NCBI GenBank assembly: GCA_003719395.1
Contig: RHMC01000004.1
Location: forward strand, 1-64,000
Length of the DNA stretch: 64,000 nt
Direction of reading: 5' to 3'
From: Streptomyces altiplanensis
GTDB taxonomy: Bacteria > Actinomycetota > Actinomycetes > Streptomycetales > Streptomycetaceae
Shown here: positions 1 to 9,559 of the stretch, one piece after another
How the letters are laid out: every line of letters begins with the position of its first letter
How positions within the stretch are numbered: position 1 is the first letter of the stretch
The notes under the pieces: generated by a model
What the model was told of the DNA's origin: nothing
Databases searched by the model: none
The model's input: only the letters and a program-made list of their open reading frames with translations
Program-made: the position numbers and the translations under genes

Positions 1-171
<171 letters not shown>

Positions 172-434
172 ACCCCGCCCCGTACGACTGCGACCGCGTC
201 TGCGCCCTGGACCGGGCCACGCCGTCGAGTCCGGCCCCCGGAAGAGGTCCTCACCACCGGCCTCCTGCGCACCGTCCACGGCGTATCGACCGAGGTCAGC
301 ACCCGTCCGGCGGCCGGCGTCCCGGCCGTCGCCCACCACCCGCCGCCCAGGCTCCGTCCACCTGTCGAACGCTTTTCGGCCACCATGTGAGATCGCATGC
401 CGGGAAAGGGGCCGGGAATCTATACGATGACCGC
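172..434. other. Region upstream of the cysteine leader peptide
   Basis: No gene is supported here. It is GC-rich, becoming less so after about 365, and ends in the putative promoter elements just before the leader peptide. Confidence 0.4.
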
Positions 435-440
435 ATGGTT
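414..440 (+). promoter_or_regulatory. Candidate SigR-type promoter GGGAAT-N18-GTT
   Basis: GGGAAT lies at 414-419 and GTT at 438-440, separated by 18 bases. This matches the published Streptomyces SigR (thiol-oxidative-stress sigma factor) consensus in both motifs and spacing. The -10 element falls inside the leader peptide, which starts at 435, so a transcript from it would lack the leader start codon. A second possible -10, TATACGAT at 421-428, would give a nearly leaderless mRNA beginning at the leader ATG. Assignment is by motif only. Confidence 0.45.
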
Positions 441-545
441 CCCCACGACGTGAGTGAGACGACGCCGAGCACCGTGCTGCTCGTGGCGCGCCTGCACGTC
501 GACCTGTGCCGGCTCGCCAGCGCGATCTGTACGGCCGCCGCCTGA
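435..545 (+). CDS. Cysteine-containing regulatory leader peptide (36 aa)
   Basis: This 36-residue ORF starts MVPHDVSETT and contains RLHVDLCRLASAIC before a short Ala tail. The R-L/H-H-V-D-L-x-R core is typical of actinobacterial putative leader peptides found before sulfur-assimilation genes. Cys codons lie at residues 25 and 31. By analogy with cysteine-responsive upstream ORFs of mycobacteria, ribosome stalling at these codons under low cysteine could alter expression of the cysO-cysM genes 93 bases downstream. The ATG has no clear Shine-Dalgarno and sits just after a -10-like TATACGAT, so leaderless translation is possible. The family assignment is good; the mechanism is inferred. Confidence 0.7.
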   Translation: MVPHDVSETTPSTVLLVARLHVDLCRLASAICTAAA

Positions 546-592
546 GCCGCGGGCCCCATCGAGCACACGCACGCCCCTGCGCGGGGGACTGA

Positions 593-1867
<1,275 letters not shown>

Positions 1868-2021
1868 GGGCACGTGCCCGCGACGGGCGATGGTCTCCAT
1901 CGCGGTACGGGCTCGATGCGGCCGCACCGGACTCTCCCGGTACGGCGCATTCAGCCCCCCGGGGGAGTCCGAGGAGCGCAGCCCCGGCCGACACCGCGCA
2001 GCGCCGCCCGCGGGCCACGCC

Positions 2022-2552
2022 TCACCGCGCCAGATGCCGGACCTGCTCCCAGACCCGGGGATCCGCGACCCCCACCCGGCGCCGAACCCCCGCACCCCCA
2101 CATCCCGCAGCTCGTCCGTCTCCAGGAAGCTCGGCCGCCCCCGCGCGTCCCCGACCGACCCCGGCGGCAACGCGATCACCCCGGGCCGCTCGTCGTGGAA
2201 CTTGCTGGTGATCTTCGCGATCAGAGCGCTGTCACCCCGTACGGACAACACCAGACAGGGCCGGTCCTTCGACCCGGGCCCGTCCTCGTACGGCACGTCC
2301 GCCCACCAGATCTCACCCGCCCGCGGCGCCCGCTCCGGCCCGCTCCGGCCGGGCCCGCGAGGCCCGCGCGGCCCCTTCGGCGGACGCGTACGCCCATCAG
2401 CACGCCCGTTCGTACGCTCATTCGCACGGCCGCCCGAACGCCCCCGCGCACGCCCGCCCGGCCGCCGCCCGCGCCCCCGCCCGTCGACGAGAGCCGCCCA
2501 CCAGAGCGAGCACCACGACGGCGACCAGCGCCACCCACCACGACGTGTCCAT
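2022..2552 (-). pseudogene. PemK/MazF-family protein, two frameshifts
   Basis: Read from the minus-strand ATG at 2552, the product starts MDTSWWVALVAVVVLALV, a single membrane segment. It then needs a shift near 2498, in a GGG run, to continue as a charged Arg/Gly linker and the PemK/MazF core (GEIWWADVPYEDGPGSKDRP, then CLVLS). A second shift of opposite sign near 2070 restores the end RRVGVADPRVWEQVRHLAR before TGA at 2022-2024. The net length is in frame (about 176 codons). Classical PemK/MazF proteins are mRNA-cleaving toxins, but no antitoxin gene is adjacent and a membrane-anchored form with a long linker is unusual for a toxin. It is either a pseudogene or intact with two base-call errors. 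Confidence 0.7.
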
Positions 2553-2724
2553 GTCCCCGACGGTACCGGCGCACCGCCCGGCGCGCGCTCCGCCCGAATC
2601 AGTGACAGTGCAGGTGAGTTCCCCCACAACGCCCCGCCATCAAGGAGCGACCGGGACTTTCGCGCCTTACGCTCGACGAACCCGCACGAACCCTCCCCGT
2701 CCCTGCTACGGAGGTTCACGCTCC

Positions 2725-3477
2725 ATGAAGCTCACCGTCGTCGGCTGCTCAGGGTCGTTCCCGTCCGCGGAATCGGCCTGCTCGAGCTACCTCGTCGAGG
2801 CCGACGGCTTCCGGCTGCTCCTCGACCTGGGCAACGGCGCCCTTGGCGAGCTGCAGCGCCACGTCGGTCTCTACGACATCGACGCTGTCTTCCTCAGCCA
2901 CCTCCACGCCGACCACTGCATCGACATGTGCGGCTACTTCGTCGCGCGCTACTACCGGCACGAAGGGGGCCGCGCCCCGGCGATCCCCGTGTACGGCCCC
3001 GAGGGCACCGAGCAGCGCCTCACCACGGCGTACGCCGACACCCCCACCGAGAAGTCGATGGCCGAGGTCTTCGACTTCCGCACGCTCACATCGGGCACGT
3101 TCGACATCGGCCCCTTCTCGGTCCGTACGGAGAAGGTCCGCCACCCGGTCGAGACGTACGGCATCCGCGTCGAGCACGGCGGCAGGTCCCTCGCGTACTC
3201 CGGCGACACCGGGACCTGCCCCGCCCTGAGCGAACTGGCCGACGGCGTCGACCTGTTCCTGTGCGAGGCGTCGTTCACGTACGGCAAGGAGGACATTCCG
3301 GGCCTCCACCTCAACGGCCGCGAGGCGGGCGAGGAGGCCGCACGGGCGGGCGTCGGCCGGCTGGTCCTCACGCACATCCCGCCGTGGACGGACGCGGAGG
3401 TCAACCTGGCCGACGCGCGCGCGGTGTACGACGGGCCGGCGGAACTGGCCGTCGCGGGCGCGGAGTACGAGGTCTGA
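2725..3477 (+). CDS. MBL-fold metallohydrolase
   Basis: A 250-residue metallo-beta-lactamase-fold protein. The metal-binding signature SHLHADHCID is near residues 55-64, followed by a C-terminal region with YSGDTG and a terminal THIPP histidine. This pattern resembles RNase Z/ElaC-like and phosphodiesterase-like MBL proteins rather than beta-lactamases. A GGAGG lies about 9 bases before the ATG. It precedes rph by about 3.4 kb, near other RNA- and nucleotide-processing genes, but its substrate cannot be read from sequence. A strong terminator follows. Confidence 0.85.
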   Translation: MKLTVVGCSGSFPSAESACSSYLVEADGFRLLLDLGNGALGELQRHVGLYDIDAVFLSHLHADHCIDMCGYFVARYYRHEGGRAPAIPVYGPEGTEQRLTTAYADTPTEKSMAEVFDFRTLTSGTFDIGPFSVRTEKVRHPVETYGIRVEHGGRSLAYSGDTGTCPALSELADGVDLFLCEASFTYGKEDIPGLHLNGREAGEEAARAGVGRLVLTHIPPWTDAEVNLADARAVYDGPAELAVAGAEYEV

Positions 3478-3504
3478 CGCGGCGAAACGTTCCGCGAAAC
3501 GCAA

Positions 3505-3542
3505 GGAGGGCCCCGGACCGCAGCTGCGGTCCGGGGCCCTCT
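3505..3542. terminator. Bidirectional intrinsic terminator
   Basis: A nearly perfect inverted repeat (GAGGGCCCCGGACCGCAGC paired with its complement) lies between the convergent MBL-fold and PTS EIIC genes. There is no U-tract, which is normal for Streptomyces. Confidence 0.8.
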
Positions 3543-3558
3543 GCACCTCACACGGGGC

Positions 3559-4809
3559 TTACGCCTTCGTCAGGTCCTCGACCTCTTCCTCGGGCTCGCG
3601 GCCCGGGGTGGTGAGGTTGAACTTGACGATCGCGAAGCGGAAGACCGTGTAGTAGATCACCGCGAAGGCGAGACCGATCGGAATGATCATCCATGGCTTG
3701 GTGGCCAGGCCCCAGTTCAGGAAGTAGTCGATCGCGCCGGCGGAGAAGCTGAAGCCGTGGTGCACGCCGAGCGCCCAGGTCAGCGCCATCGAGATGGCGG
3801 TGAGGACGGCGTGGATCGCGTACAGCACCGGTGCGATGAACATGAACGCGAACTCGATCGGTTCCGTGATGCCGGTCACGAACGAGGTCAGCGCGAGCGA
3901 CATCATCATGCCGAGGACGGCCTTGCGGCGCTCGGGGCGGGCGGTGTGCGCGATGGCGAGCGCGGCGGCCGGCAGCGCGAACATCATGATCGGGAAGAAG
4001 CCCGACATGAACTGACCGGCGGTGGGGTCGCCGTGGAAGAAGCGCGGCAGATCGCCGTGCCACATCGCACCGGCGGAGTCCTTGTAGGAGCCGATCTCCT
4101 GCCAGGCCACCGTGTTGACGAACTGGTGCATGCCGATCGGCAGCAGACCACGGTTGATCAGGCCGAAGATGCCGGCGCCGGCCGCGCCGAGTCCCGTCAT
4201 CCACTCGCCGAAGTTGGTGATGACCTCACCGATCGGCTCCCAGACCAGACCGAACAGAACACCCATCGCGGTGCCGACGAAGGCCATGATGATCGGGACC
4301 AGGCGGCGGCCGTTGAAGAAGCCGAGCCAGTCGACCAGCTTCTTGCGGTGGTACCGCTGCCAGATGACGGCGGCCAGCAGACCCATGATGATGCCGCCGA
4401 AGACCTTCGGGTCGTTGTACGTCGCCGCGACGTCGGCGCCCTCCTGGATCTTGGCCTCGGTCACGGGGAAGGCGGTCAGGACGTTCTTGTAGACGAGGAA
4501 TCCGACGAGCGCGGCGAGCGCCGTGGAGCCGTCGGCCTTCTTGGCGAACCCGATCGCGATTCCGACGCAGAACAGCAGCGGCAGGTTGGCGAAGACCGCG
4601 TCACCGGCCGTCGCGAAGACGGAGGCGACCTTGTTCCATCCCAGACCGTCCTTGCCGAAAGCGTCGTCCTGCCCGAGACGGAGCAGAATGCCCGCGGCGG
4701 GCAGAACGGCGATCGGCAGCTGCAAGCTGCGGCCGATCTTCTGCAGGCCCTGGAACAGGCCGGCGCCCCGCTTCTTCGCGGGGGCCGCCGTGGCGGTGGC
4801 CGTACTCAT
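3559..4809 (-). CDS. nagE2: PTS transporter EIIC, N-acetylglucosamine type
   Basis: A 416-residue membrane permease of the glucose/GlcNAc PTS family, starting at the ATG with GGAGG about 6 bases upstream. It has multiple hydrophobic segments and the EIIC motifs NRGLLPIGMHQFVNT, GITEPIEFAF and GVHHGFSFSAG. EIIC imports the sugar while EIIB phosphorylates it; the EIIB domain is not fused here but encoded separately at 6545. Two DasR boxes sit about 85 bp upstream, matching the known control of S. coelicolor nagE2 by DasR, the GlcNAc-responsive GntR repressor. Substrate assignment depends on these sites and synteny. A second EIIC paralogue lies upstream on the same strand. Confidence 0.87.
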   Translation of the reverse strand: MSTATATAAPAKKRGAGLFQGLQKIGRSLQLPIAVLPAAGILLRLGQDDAFGKDGLGWNKVASVFATAGDAVFANLPLLFCVGIAIGFAKKADGSTALAALVGFLVYKNVLTAFPVTEAKIQEGADVAATYNDPKVFGGIIMGLLAAVIWQRYHRKKLVDWLGFFNGRRLVPIIMAFVGTAMGVLFGLVWEPIGEVITNFGEWMTGLGAAGAGIFGLINRGLLPIGMHQFVNTVAWQEIGSYKDSAGAMWHGDLPRFFHGDPTAGQFMSGFFPIMMFALPAAALAIAHTARPERRKAVLGMMMSLALTSFVTGITEPIEFAFMFIAPVLYAIHAVLTAISMALTWALGVHHGFSFSAGAIDYFLNWGLATKPWMIIPIGLAFAVIYYTVFRFAIVKFNLTTPGREPEEEVEDLTKA

Positions 4810-4893
4810 CAACTTCCTCCATGAGGCAAGGCGCCGCCAGGGGACATTGAAGTGGGACGGCGGCGTCTCCGGGGGCACGCGACGAAGGTCGCA

Positions 4894-4922
4894 TGGTCTA
4901 CACCACTCAGTGGTGTAGACCA
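4894..4922 (-). promoter_or_regulatory. Two inverted DasR-responsive elements (dre) before nagE2
   Basis: TGGTCTACACCA at 4894-4905 and its reverse complement TGGTGTAGACCA at 4911-4922 are separated by 5 bases. Each matches the dre core, and together they form a 29-base palindrome. Their position, 85-113 bp upstream of the EIIC start, fits a repressor overlapping the promoter. Confidence 0.85.
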
Positions 4923-4994
4923 GTTTTAGCACGGTGAAGGATGGATAAGGAACCCTCGATTCCGTGCTCCCGGACACATCCGCCCGCACACGGC

Positions 4995-5028
4995 AAAGGC
5001 CCCCGGACCGGACAGATCCGAGGGCCTT
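4995..5028 (-). terminator. Intrinsic terminator downstream of second EIIC gene
   Basis: An interrupted hairpin of AAGGCCC with GGGCCTT plus an internal CCGGA/TCCG pairing follows the stop of the upstream EIIC gene and lies before the nagE2 promoter region. Confidence 0.55.
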
Positions 5029-5060
5029 CGCTCCCCCTGCTCCCGCTGTTCGGGCAGGCG

Positions 5061-6323
5061 CTACGGCTTGGTGGCGTCCCGCTCGACCCCCGCCTCCACC
5101 TCCGGAGGCTCGCGGCCCGGCGTCGGGATGTTGAGCTTCGTGATCGCCAAGCGGAAGACGAGGTAGTACACGACCGCGAAGCAGAGCCCGATCGGGATGA
5201 CCAGCCATGGCTTGGTGCCCAGATGCCAGTTCACGACGTAGTCGATCAGACCGGCGGAGAAGCTGAACCCCGTATGCACCCCGAGCGCCCAGGTGATCGC
5301 CATCGACGCCCCCGTCAGCAGGGCGTGCAGGCCGTACAGCAGCGGCGCCGCGAACATGAAGGAGAACTCCAGCGGCTCGGTCACGCCCGTGACGAACGAC
5401 GTGAGCGCGACGGACACCATCAGGCCCGTCACCTCCTTGCGCCGCTCGGGCCGCGCACAGTGCGCGATGGCCAGAGCCGCCGCGGGCAGTCCGAACATCA
5501 TGATCGGGAAGAAGCCCGACATGAACTGCCCCGCCGACGGGTCCTCGGCGAAGAACCGCGTCAGGTCCCCCTGCACGACCTTGCCGTCCGGCGTTCTGAA
5601 CTCGCCCGCCTGGAACCAGAAGAAGGTGTTCAGGAACTGGTGCATGCCGATGGGGATGAGCAGCCGGTTCGCAAGGCCGAAGATGCCGGCGCCCCACGCC
5701 CCGAGACCGATCAGCTGCTTCGAGAACCAGGTCAGCCCGTCACCGACCGGCTCCCACAGCAGACCGAACAGCACGCCCAGGACGACGCACAGGAACGCCA
5801 TCATGATCGGCACCAGCCGCCGGCCGTTGAAGAAACCGAGCCAGTCCACCAGCCTGGTCCGGTGGAAACGCTGCCAGACGACCGCCGTCAGCAGCCCGAT
5901 CAGGATGCCGCCGAGCACCCCCGGATTCTGCGGAGTGCCCTCGGGGAGGGCCTCCGTCACCGTGCCCTCGCGCGGAAACGCCTTCAGCACGTTGAAGTAG
6001 ACGAGGAAACCGACCACCGCGGCGAGCGCCGTGGAGCCGTCCGCCTTCTTGGCGAAACCGATCGCGACCCCGATGCAGAACAGCAGCGGCAGCCCGAAGG
6101 AGCCGTCCAGGATCGACGTACCGCCGTTGAGAAGGACGCTCGACGTCTTCTCCCAGAACGGCCCGTCCAGATACGCCGAGAACAGGTTGCCGAGGCTGAC
6201 GAGCAGACCCGCAGCCGGCAGGACCGCCACCGGGAGCTGAAGGCTGCGGCCGACTTTCTGGAGCCCCTGGAACAGGCCGCTCCGCCGCGTCCGCCGCGGC
6301 GCGGCCCCGCTGTTCGAACTCAT
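5061..6323 (-). CDS. nagE1: PTS transporter EIIC, paralogue of nagE2
   Basis: A 420-residue EIIC permease closely similar to the gene at 3559. It shares LFQGLQKVGRSLQLPVAVLP at the N-terminus, IPIGMHQFLNT, GVTEPLEFSF and GVHTGFSFSAG. Duplication of adjacent EIICs with a separate EIIB is the GlcNAc PTS arrangement of Streptomyces. Unlike its paralogue it has a longer loop around residues 45-75. It is divergent from the EIIB gene, and the single dre between them could control both. The nagE1 name comes from context; sugar specificity of this copy is less certain. Confidence 0.82.
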   Translation of the reverse strand: MSSNSGAAPRRTRRSGLFQGLQKVGRSLQLPVAVLPAAGLLVSLGNLFSAYLDGPFWEKTSSVLLNGGTSILDGSFGLPLLFCIGVAIGFAKKADGSTALAAVVGFLVYFNVLKAFPREGTVTEALPEGTPQNPGVLGGILIGLLTAVVWQRFHRTRLVDWLGFFNGRRLVPIMMAFLCVVLGVLFGLLWEPVGDGLTWFSKQLIGLGAWGAGIFGLANRLLIPIGMHQFLNTFFWFQAGEFRTPDGKVVQGDLTRFFAEDPSAGQFMSGFFPIMMFGLPAAALAIAHCARPERRKEVTGLMVSVALTSFVTGVTEPLEFSFMFAAPLLYGLHALLTGASMAITWALGVHTGFSFSAGLIDYVVNWHLGTKPWLVIPIGLCFAVVYYLVFRLAITKLNIPTPGREPPEVEAGVERDATKP

Positions 6324-6365
6324 GCGCGTCCTCCCGGAACAAGCCAGGTTTGGCGGGCGTTGCAA

Positions 6366-6381
6366 ACTGGTGTAGACCAGT
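6366..6381. promoter_or_regulatory. DasR-responsive element between nagE1 and EIIB gene
   Basis: ACTGGTGTAGACCAGT is a near-perfect 16-base palindrome matching the dre consensus. It lies 43 bp before nagE1 and 164 bp before the EIIB gene, so it can serve the divergent promoters. Confidence 0.85.
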
Positions 6382-6544
6382 TGCGGTACGGTCCGGAGCT
6401 CGGCCGGAAGACAGGGCACCGGTGATCGCCATCATTCGGTACAGGGCGATTACTCGCCCGCGAAGTTGGGCCAACCGTGAGTTACCGTGGCAAAGCGGCC
6501 ACGGTGGGCCGAAACGTCGCGCTTTGAACAACAGGGAGAAAGAC

Positions 6545-6778
6545 ATGGCCAGCAAGGCTGAGAAGATCGTCGCCGGGCTCGGCGGTATCGAGAACATCGA
6601 CGAGATCGAAGGCTGCATCACCCGCCTCCGCACCGAAGTCCTCGACCCGAGCAAGGTCGACGAAGCCGCCCTCAAGGCCGCCGGCGCCCACGGCGTCGTC
6701 AAGATGGGCACCGCGATCCAGGTCGTCATCGGCACGGACGCCGACCCCATCGCCGCAGACATCGAAGACATGATGTGA
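6545..6778 (+). CDS. nagF: PTS glucose/GlcNAc-family EIIB component
   Basis: A 77-residue stand-alone EIIB domain. Cys24 in IEGCITRLR is the phosphorylated residue that passes phosphate from EIIA to the incoming sugar. GGGAG precedes the ATG. The gene is divergent from one EIIC and near a second, and probably serves both. Free-standing EIIB of this size is usual for Streptomyces GlcNAc systems. A terminator follows directly. Confidence 0.88.
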   Translation: MASKAEKIVAGLGGIENIDEIEGCITRLRTEVLDPSKVDEAALKAAGAHGVVKMGTAIQVVIGTDADPIAADIEDMM

Positions 6779-6795
6779 ACCACCCCTGACTCACC

Positions 6796-6835
6796 CGTGA
6801 GGGGCCCGATTCCATACCGGAACGGGCCCCTCACG
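6796..6835 (+). terminator. Intrinsic terminator after EIIB gene
   Basis: CGTGAGGGGCCCG at 6796-6808 pairs perfectly with CGGGCCCCTCACG at 6823-6835. Confidence 0.8.
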
Positions 6836-6858
6836 CATGTACGACTAGGCTCCACACC

Positions 6859-7590
6859 ATGTCTCGAATCGACGGCCGCACCCCCGAACAGCTCCGCCCG
6901 GTCACCATCGAACGCGGATGGAGCAAGCACGCCGAGGGCTCCGTCCTCATCTCCTTCGGCGACACCAGAGTCCTCTGCACCGCCTCCGTCACCGAAGGCG
7001 TCCCGCGCTGGCGCAAGGGCAGCGGCGAAGGCTGGGTCACCGGCGAATACTCGATGCTGCCCCGCGCCACCAACACCCGCGGCGACCGCGAATCCGTACG
7101 CGGCAAGATCGGCGGCCGCACCCACGAAATCAGCCGCCTCATCGGCCGCTCCCTGCGCGCCGTCATCGACTACAAAGCCCTCGGCGAGAACACCGTCGTC
7201 CTGGACTGCGACGTACTCCAGGCCGACGGCGGCACCCGCACCGCCGCCGTCACCGGCGCCTACGTCGCCCTCGCCGACGCCGTCGCCTGGGCCCAGAAGA
7301 AGAAGATCGTCAAGGCCGGCCGCAAACCCCTCACCGGAACCGTCGCCGCCGTCTCCGTCGGCATCGTCGACGGCATCCCCCTCCTCGACCTCTGCTACGA
7401 GGAAGACGTCCGCGCCGAAACCGACATGAACGTCGTCTGCACCGGCGACGGCCGCTTCGTCGAGGTCCAGGGAACCGCCGAGGCCGAGCCCTTCGACCGC
7501 AAGGAACTGAACGCCCTCCTCGACCTCGCCGGCGGCGGCTGCGCCGACCTCACGGCCATCCAGACCGTCGCCCTCGAAGGCACGCCCTGA
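6859..7590 (+). CDS. rph: Ribonuclease PH
   Basis: A 243-residue phosphate-dependent 3'-5' exoribonuclease that trims tRNA 3' ends. The N-terminus [16 protein letters not shown], the phosphate-binding RGDRESVRG region, and the catalytic region with [14 protein letters not shown] and ETDMNVVCT are all family hallmarks. The length matches orthologues. A TAGGCT -10-like element about 8 bases before the ATG and no Shine-Dalgarno suggest a leaderless mRNA. It heads a run with the lipoprotein and rdgB genes. Confidence 0.96.
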   Translation: MSRIDGRTPEQLRPVTIERGWSKHAEGSVLISFGDTRVLCTASVTEGVPRWRKGSGEGWVTGEYSMLPRATNTRGDRESVRGKIGGRTHEISRLIGRSLRAVIDYKALGENTVVLDCDVLQADGGTRTAAVTGAYVALADAVAWAQKKKIVKAGRKPLTGTVAAVSVGIVDGIPLLDLCYEEDVRAETDMNVVCTGDGRFVEVQGTAEAEPFDRKELNALLDLAGGGCADLTAIQTVALEGTP

Positions 7591-7706
7591 CTCCGAGCAA
7601 CCGCGGACGCCCATTCCGGCGTCTCCCACAACACGGGCGTACGGGCCGAACCGTACGCCCGTCCGCACCACCGCGTATCCCGTGCCAGCTGGGAAGGACC
7701 CGCTCC

Positions 7707-8084
7707 ATGCGCAGTCGCCGTATCGCAGCAGCCGCCGTCACCGCCGCCGCACTCACCGGCCTCGTCGGCTGCGGAGCCCTCGACAAGGCGATGGACTGCG
7801 CCCGGACCGCCGAGGCCATCGCCACCAGCGTCGACAAGCTGTCCACCGCCGTCTCCACGGCGACGGAAGACCCCACACAGCTGACCGAGGCCCTCAACGA
7901 CATCGACAAGGAACTGAAGAGCCTCGACGACACCACGGACAACGCGGACCTGTCGAAGGCCGTCGACGACCTGAACAAGGCCGTCGACAACGTCCGCACC
8001 GCCGTGGACAACGGTGACGCGACACCGGACATCGCACCCGTCACCGACGCCGCCACCGAGATCGGCAAGGTCTGCACCCCGTAG
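7707..8084 (+). CDS. Small predicted lipoprotein
   Basis: A 125-residue protein with a signal peptide and lipobox (LVGC, Cys about residue 22), so likely anchored outside the membrane by a lipidated cysteine. The rest is acidic and helical, with repeated LDDxxDNADLSKAVDDLNKA heptad-like segments that look like coiled coil. No enzymatic motif is seen. It sits between rph and rdgB, an arrangement I recall from other Streptomyces. Function unknown. Confidence 0.8.
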   Translation: MRSRRIAAAAVTAAALTGLVGCGALDKAMDCARTAEAIATSVDKLSTAVSTATEDPTQLTEALNDIDKELKSLDDTTDNADLSKAVDDLNKAVDNVRTAVDNGDATPDIAPVTDAATEIGKVCTP

Positions 8085-8095
8085 ATACTGGGGGC

Positions 8096-8701
8096 ATGAC
8101 CCGCCTGATCCTCGCCACCCGCAACGCCGGGAAAATCACCGAGCTCCACGCGATCCTCGCCGACGCAGGCCTCACCCACGACCTCGTCGGCGCGGACGCC
8201 TACCCCGAGATCCCCGACGTCAAGGAAACCGGCGTCACCTTCGCCGAGAACGCCCTCCTCAAGGCCCACGCCATGGCCCGGGCCACCGGCCTCCCCGCCG
8301 TGGCCGACGACTCCGGCCTCGCGGTCGACGTCATGGGCGGCGCCCCCGGCATCTTCTCGGCCCGCTGGTCCGGCACCCACGGCGACGACGCGGCCAACCT
8401 GAACCTCCTCCTGGCCCAGCTGGCGGACATCGACCACCCCCACCGCACGGCCCACTTCGCCTGCGCGGCGGCCCTGGCCCTCCCCGACGGCACGCAGCGC
8501 GTGGTCAGGCAAGGCCGCTGCCGGGGTACCCTCCGCCACACCCCGGCCGGCACGAACGGCTTCGGCTACGACCCCATCCTCCAGCCGGACGGCCACGACG
8601 TGACCTGCGCGGAACTGACCCCGGCGGAGAAGAACGCCATCAGCCACCGCGGCAAGGCGTTCCGCGCGCTGGTCCCGGCGGTGCGGGAACTGTTGGGCTG
8701 A
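8096..8701 (+). CDS. rdgB: XTP/dITP diphosphatase (non-canonical purine NTPase)
   Basis: A 201-residue house-cleaning enzyme hydrolysing ITP, dITP and XTP to monophosphates. Signatures are the N-terminal LATRNAGKITEL, the catalytic ADDSGLAVD region, SARWSGTHGDD and the C-terminal SHRGKA. It lies 11 bases after the preceding lipoprotein gene and is probably cotranscribed with rph, a common pairing. Complete, with no anomalies. Confidence 0.96.
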   Translation: MTRLILATRNAGKITELHAILADAGLTHDLVGADAYPEIPDVKETGVTFAENALLKAHAMARATGLPAVADDSGLAVDVMGGAPGIFSARWSGTHGDDAANLNLLLAQLADIDHPHRTAHFACAAALALPDGTQRVVRQGRCRGTLRHTPAGTNGFGYDPILQPDGHDVTCAELTPAEKNAISHRGKAFRALVPAVRELLG

Positions 8702-8720
8702 ATGCAGTGAGCACACGAAC

Positions 8721-8755
8721 GCCTGCGAACCGATCCTTCGATTCGCAGGCCGTTT
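8721..8755 (+). terminator. Intrinsic terminator after rdgB
   Basis: GCCTGCGAA at 8721-8729 pairs with TTCGCAGGC at 8742-8750, followed by CGTTT. It also lies just downstream of the tRNA-Leu 3' end on the opposite strand. Confidence 0.75.
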
Positions 8756-8760
8756 ACTGT

Positions 8761-8843
8761 GCGGCGGAAGGGATTCGAACCCTCAAGCCGTTTCACGGGC
8801 CACAGATCCTAAGTCTGCTGTGTCGCCATTGCACCACCGCCGC
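8761..8843 (-). tRNA. tRNA-Leu (UAG)
   Basis: An 83-nt tRNA with seven-base-pair acceptor GCGGCGG/CCGCCGC, GGTTCGAATCC T-arm and a long variable arm typical of class II tRNAs. The anticodon arm GCAGA-CTTAGGA-TCTGT gives anticodon UAG (minus-strand bases 8811-8809), reading CUA. This is distinct from bldA, which has UAA. CCA is not encoded. Confidence 0.93.
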
Positions 8844-8899
8844 TAGCCGCCTGCCATGGTACCGGGCGGTGGAGTGCGATGGCGCGGCCGTATTACGGA

Positions 8900-9559
8900 T
8901 CACCGGTGTGCGCGGCGGCGGTTGCCTCCCCGGCACCAGGTGCTGGTGGCGGCATGGCAGTTGGGGCACAGCAGCCGGAGGTTCCCGGCCCGGTCGTCAC
9001 TCCAGTCGCCGTTGATGTGGTCGACCTCAAGCGTCATCGGCTTGCCGTGCCAGACCGGGCCGGTGCGGCACCGGGCACACTCCTCGGGAACGCCGATCTC
9101 GCGCAGAGCCCGGCGCAGAATCGCTGTGCGGGTTCGGTGCTTGCCCTCGTGTTTTACGAGTACGTCCTCAGCCCGCTTCACTGGCGTCGGACCGACCTTG
9201 CCTCTCTGGTGGGCCTGCCCCAGAAAGTGCGTGGTTTCGGTACCGTCCTCAGCCGTCCACTGGCGCAACAACGCCCGTTGCCGACCGCTGTCCGGCCGAC
9301 CGAGTCGCCGCAGTGTGTCTGCGATGGTGAGGGACTCCGTGACGGCTTGACACACTTCTGCGGTGGTCGGCCGGTTGCGTCGGCGGGGTGAGAAGTGCGA
9401 GACGTCGATCTCGTAGTACGCGAAGCGTTGCATCAGGTAGCGGCCGAGGCGTTCGTAGGGAGTCGTGCCCAGGAAAGCGATGACCTCGTCAATGGTCTGG
9501 CATCGTGCGGCAGCACCGGCCAGCAAATCCCGTGTGTACCGCCGGGTTTGGGTCATCAT
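8900..9559 (-). CDS. HNH endonuclease with N-terminal repeat modules, copy 1
   Basis: A 219-residue protein with a C-terminal HNH nuclease: Cys161/Cys164 and Cys198/Cys201 frame LEVDHINGDW, with the catalytic Asp180-His181 and Asn193. The N-terminal half holds two roughly 50-residue units (about 8-57 and a weaker one at 64-112), each ending in a (S/T)HF motif. These look like small helix-turn-helix DNA-binding modules. Its start overlaps the stop of the upstream paralogue by four bases (ATGA), so the two are coupled. Base composition is a little lower in G+C than its neighbours and it sits beside tRNA-Leu, suggesting acquisition. Target unknown. Confidence 0.82.
   Translation of the reverse strand: MMTQTRRYTRDLLAGAAARCQTIDEVIAFLGTTPYERLGRYLMQRFAYYEIDVSHFSPRRRNRPTTAEVCQAVTESLTIADTLRRLGRPDSGRQRALLRQWTAEDGTETTHFLGQAHQRGKVGPTPVKRAEDVLVKHEGKHRTRTAILRRALREIGVPEECARCRTGPVWHGKPMTLEVDHINGDWSDDRAGNLRLLCPNCHAATSTWCRGGNRRRAHR

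Noticed and set aside
8761-8843. bldA (tRNA-Leu UAA)
   Set aside because: The anticodon read from the loop is UAG, not UAA.
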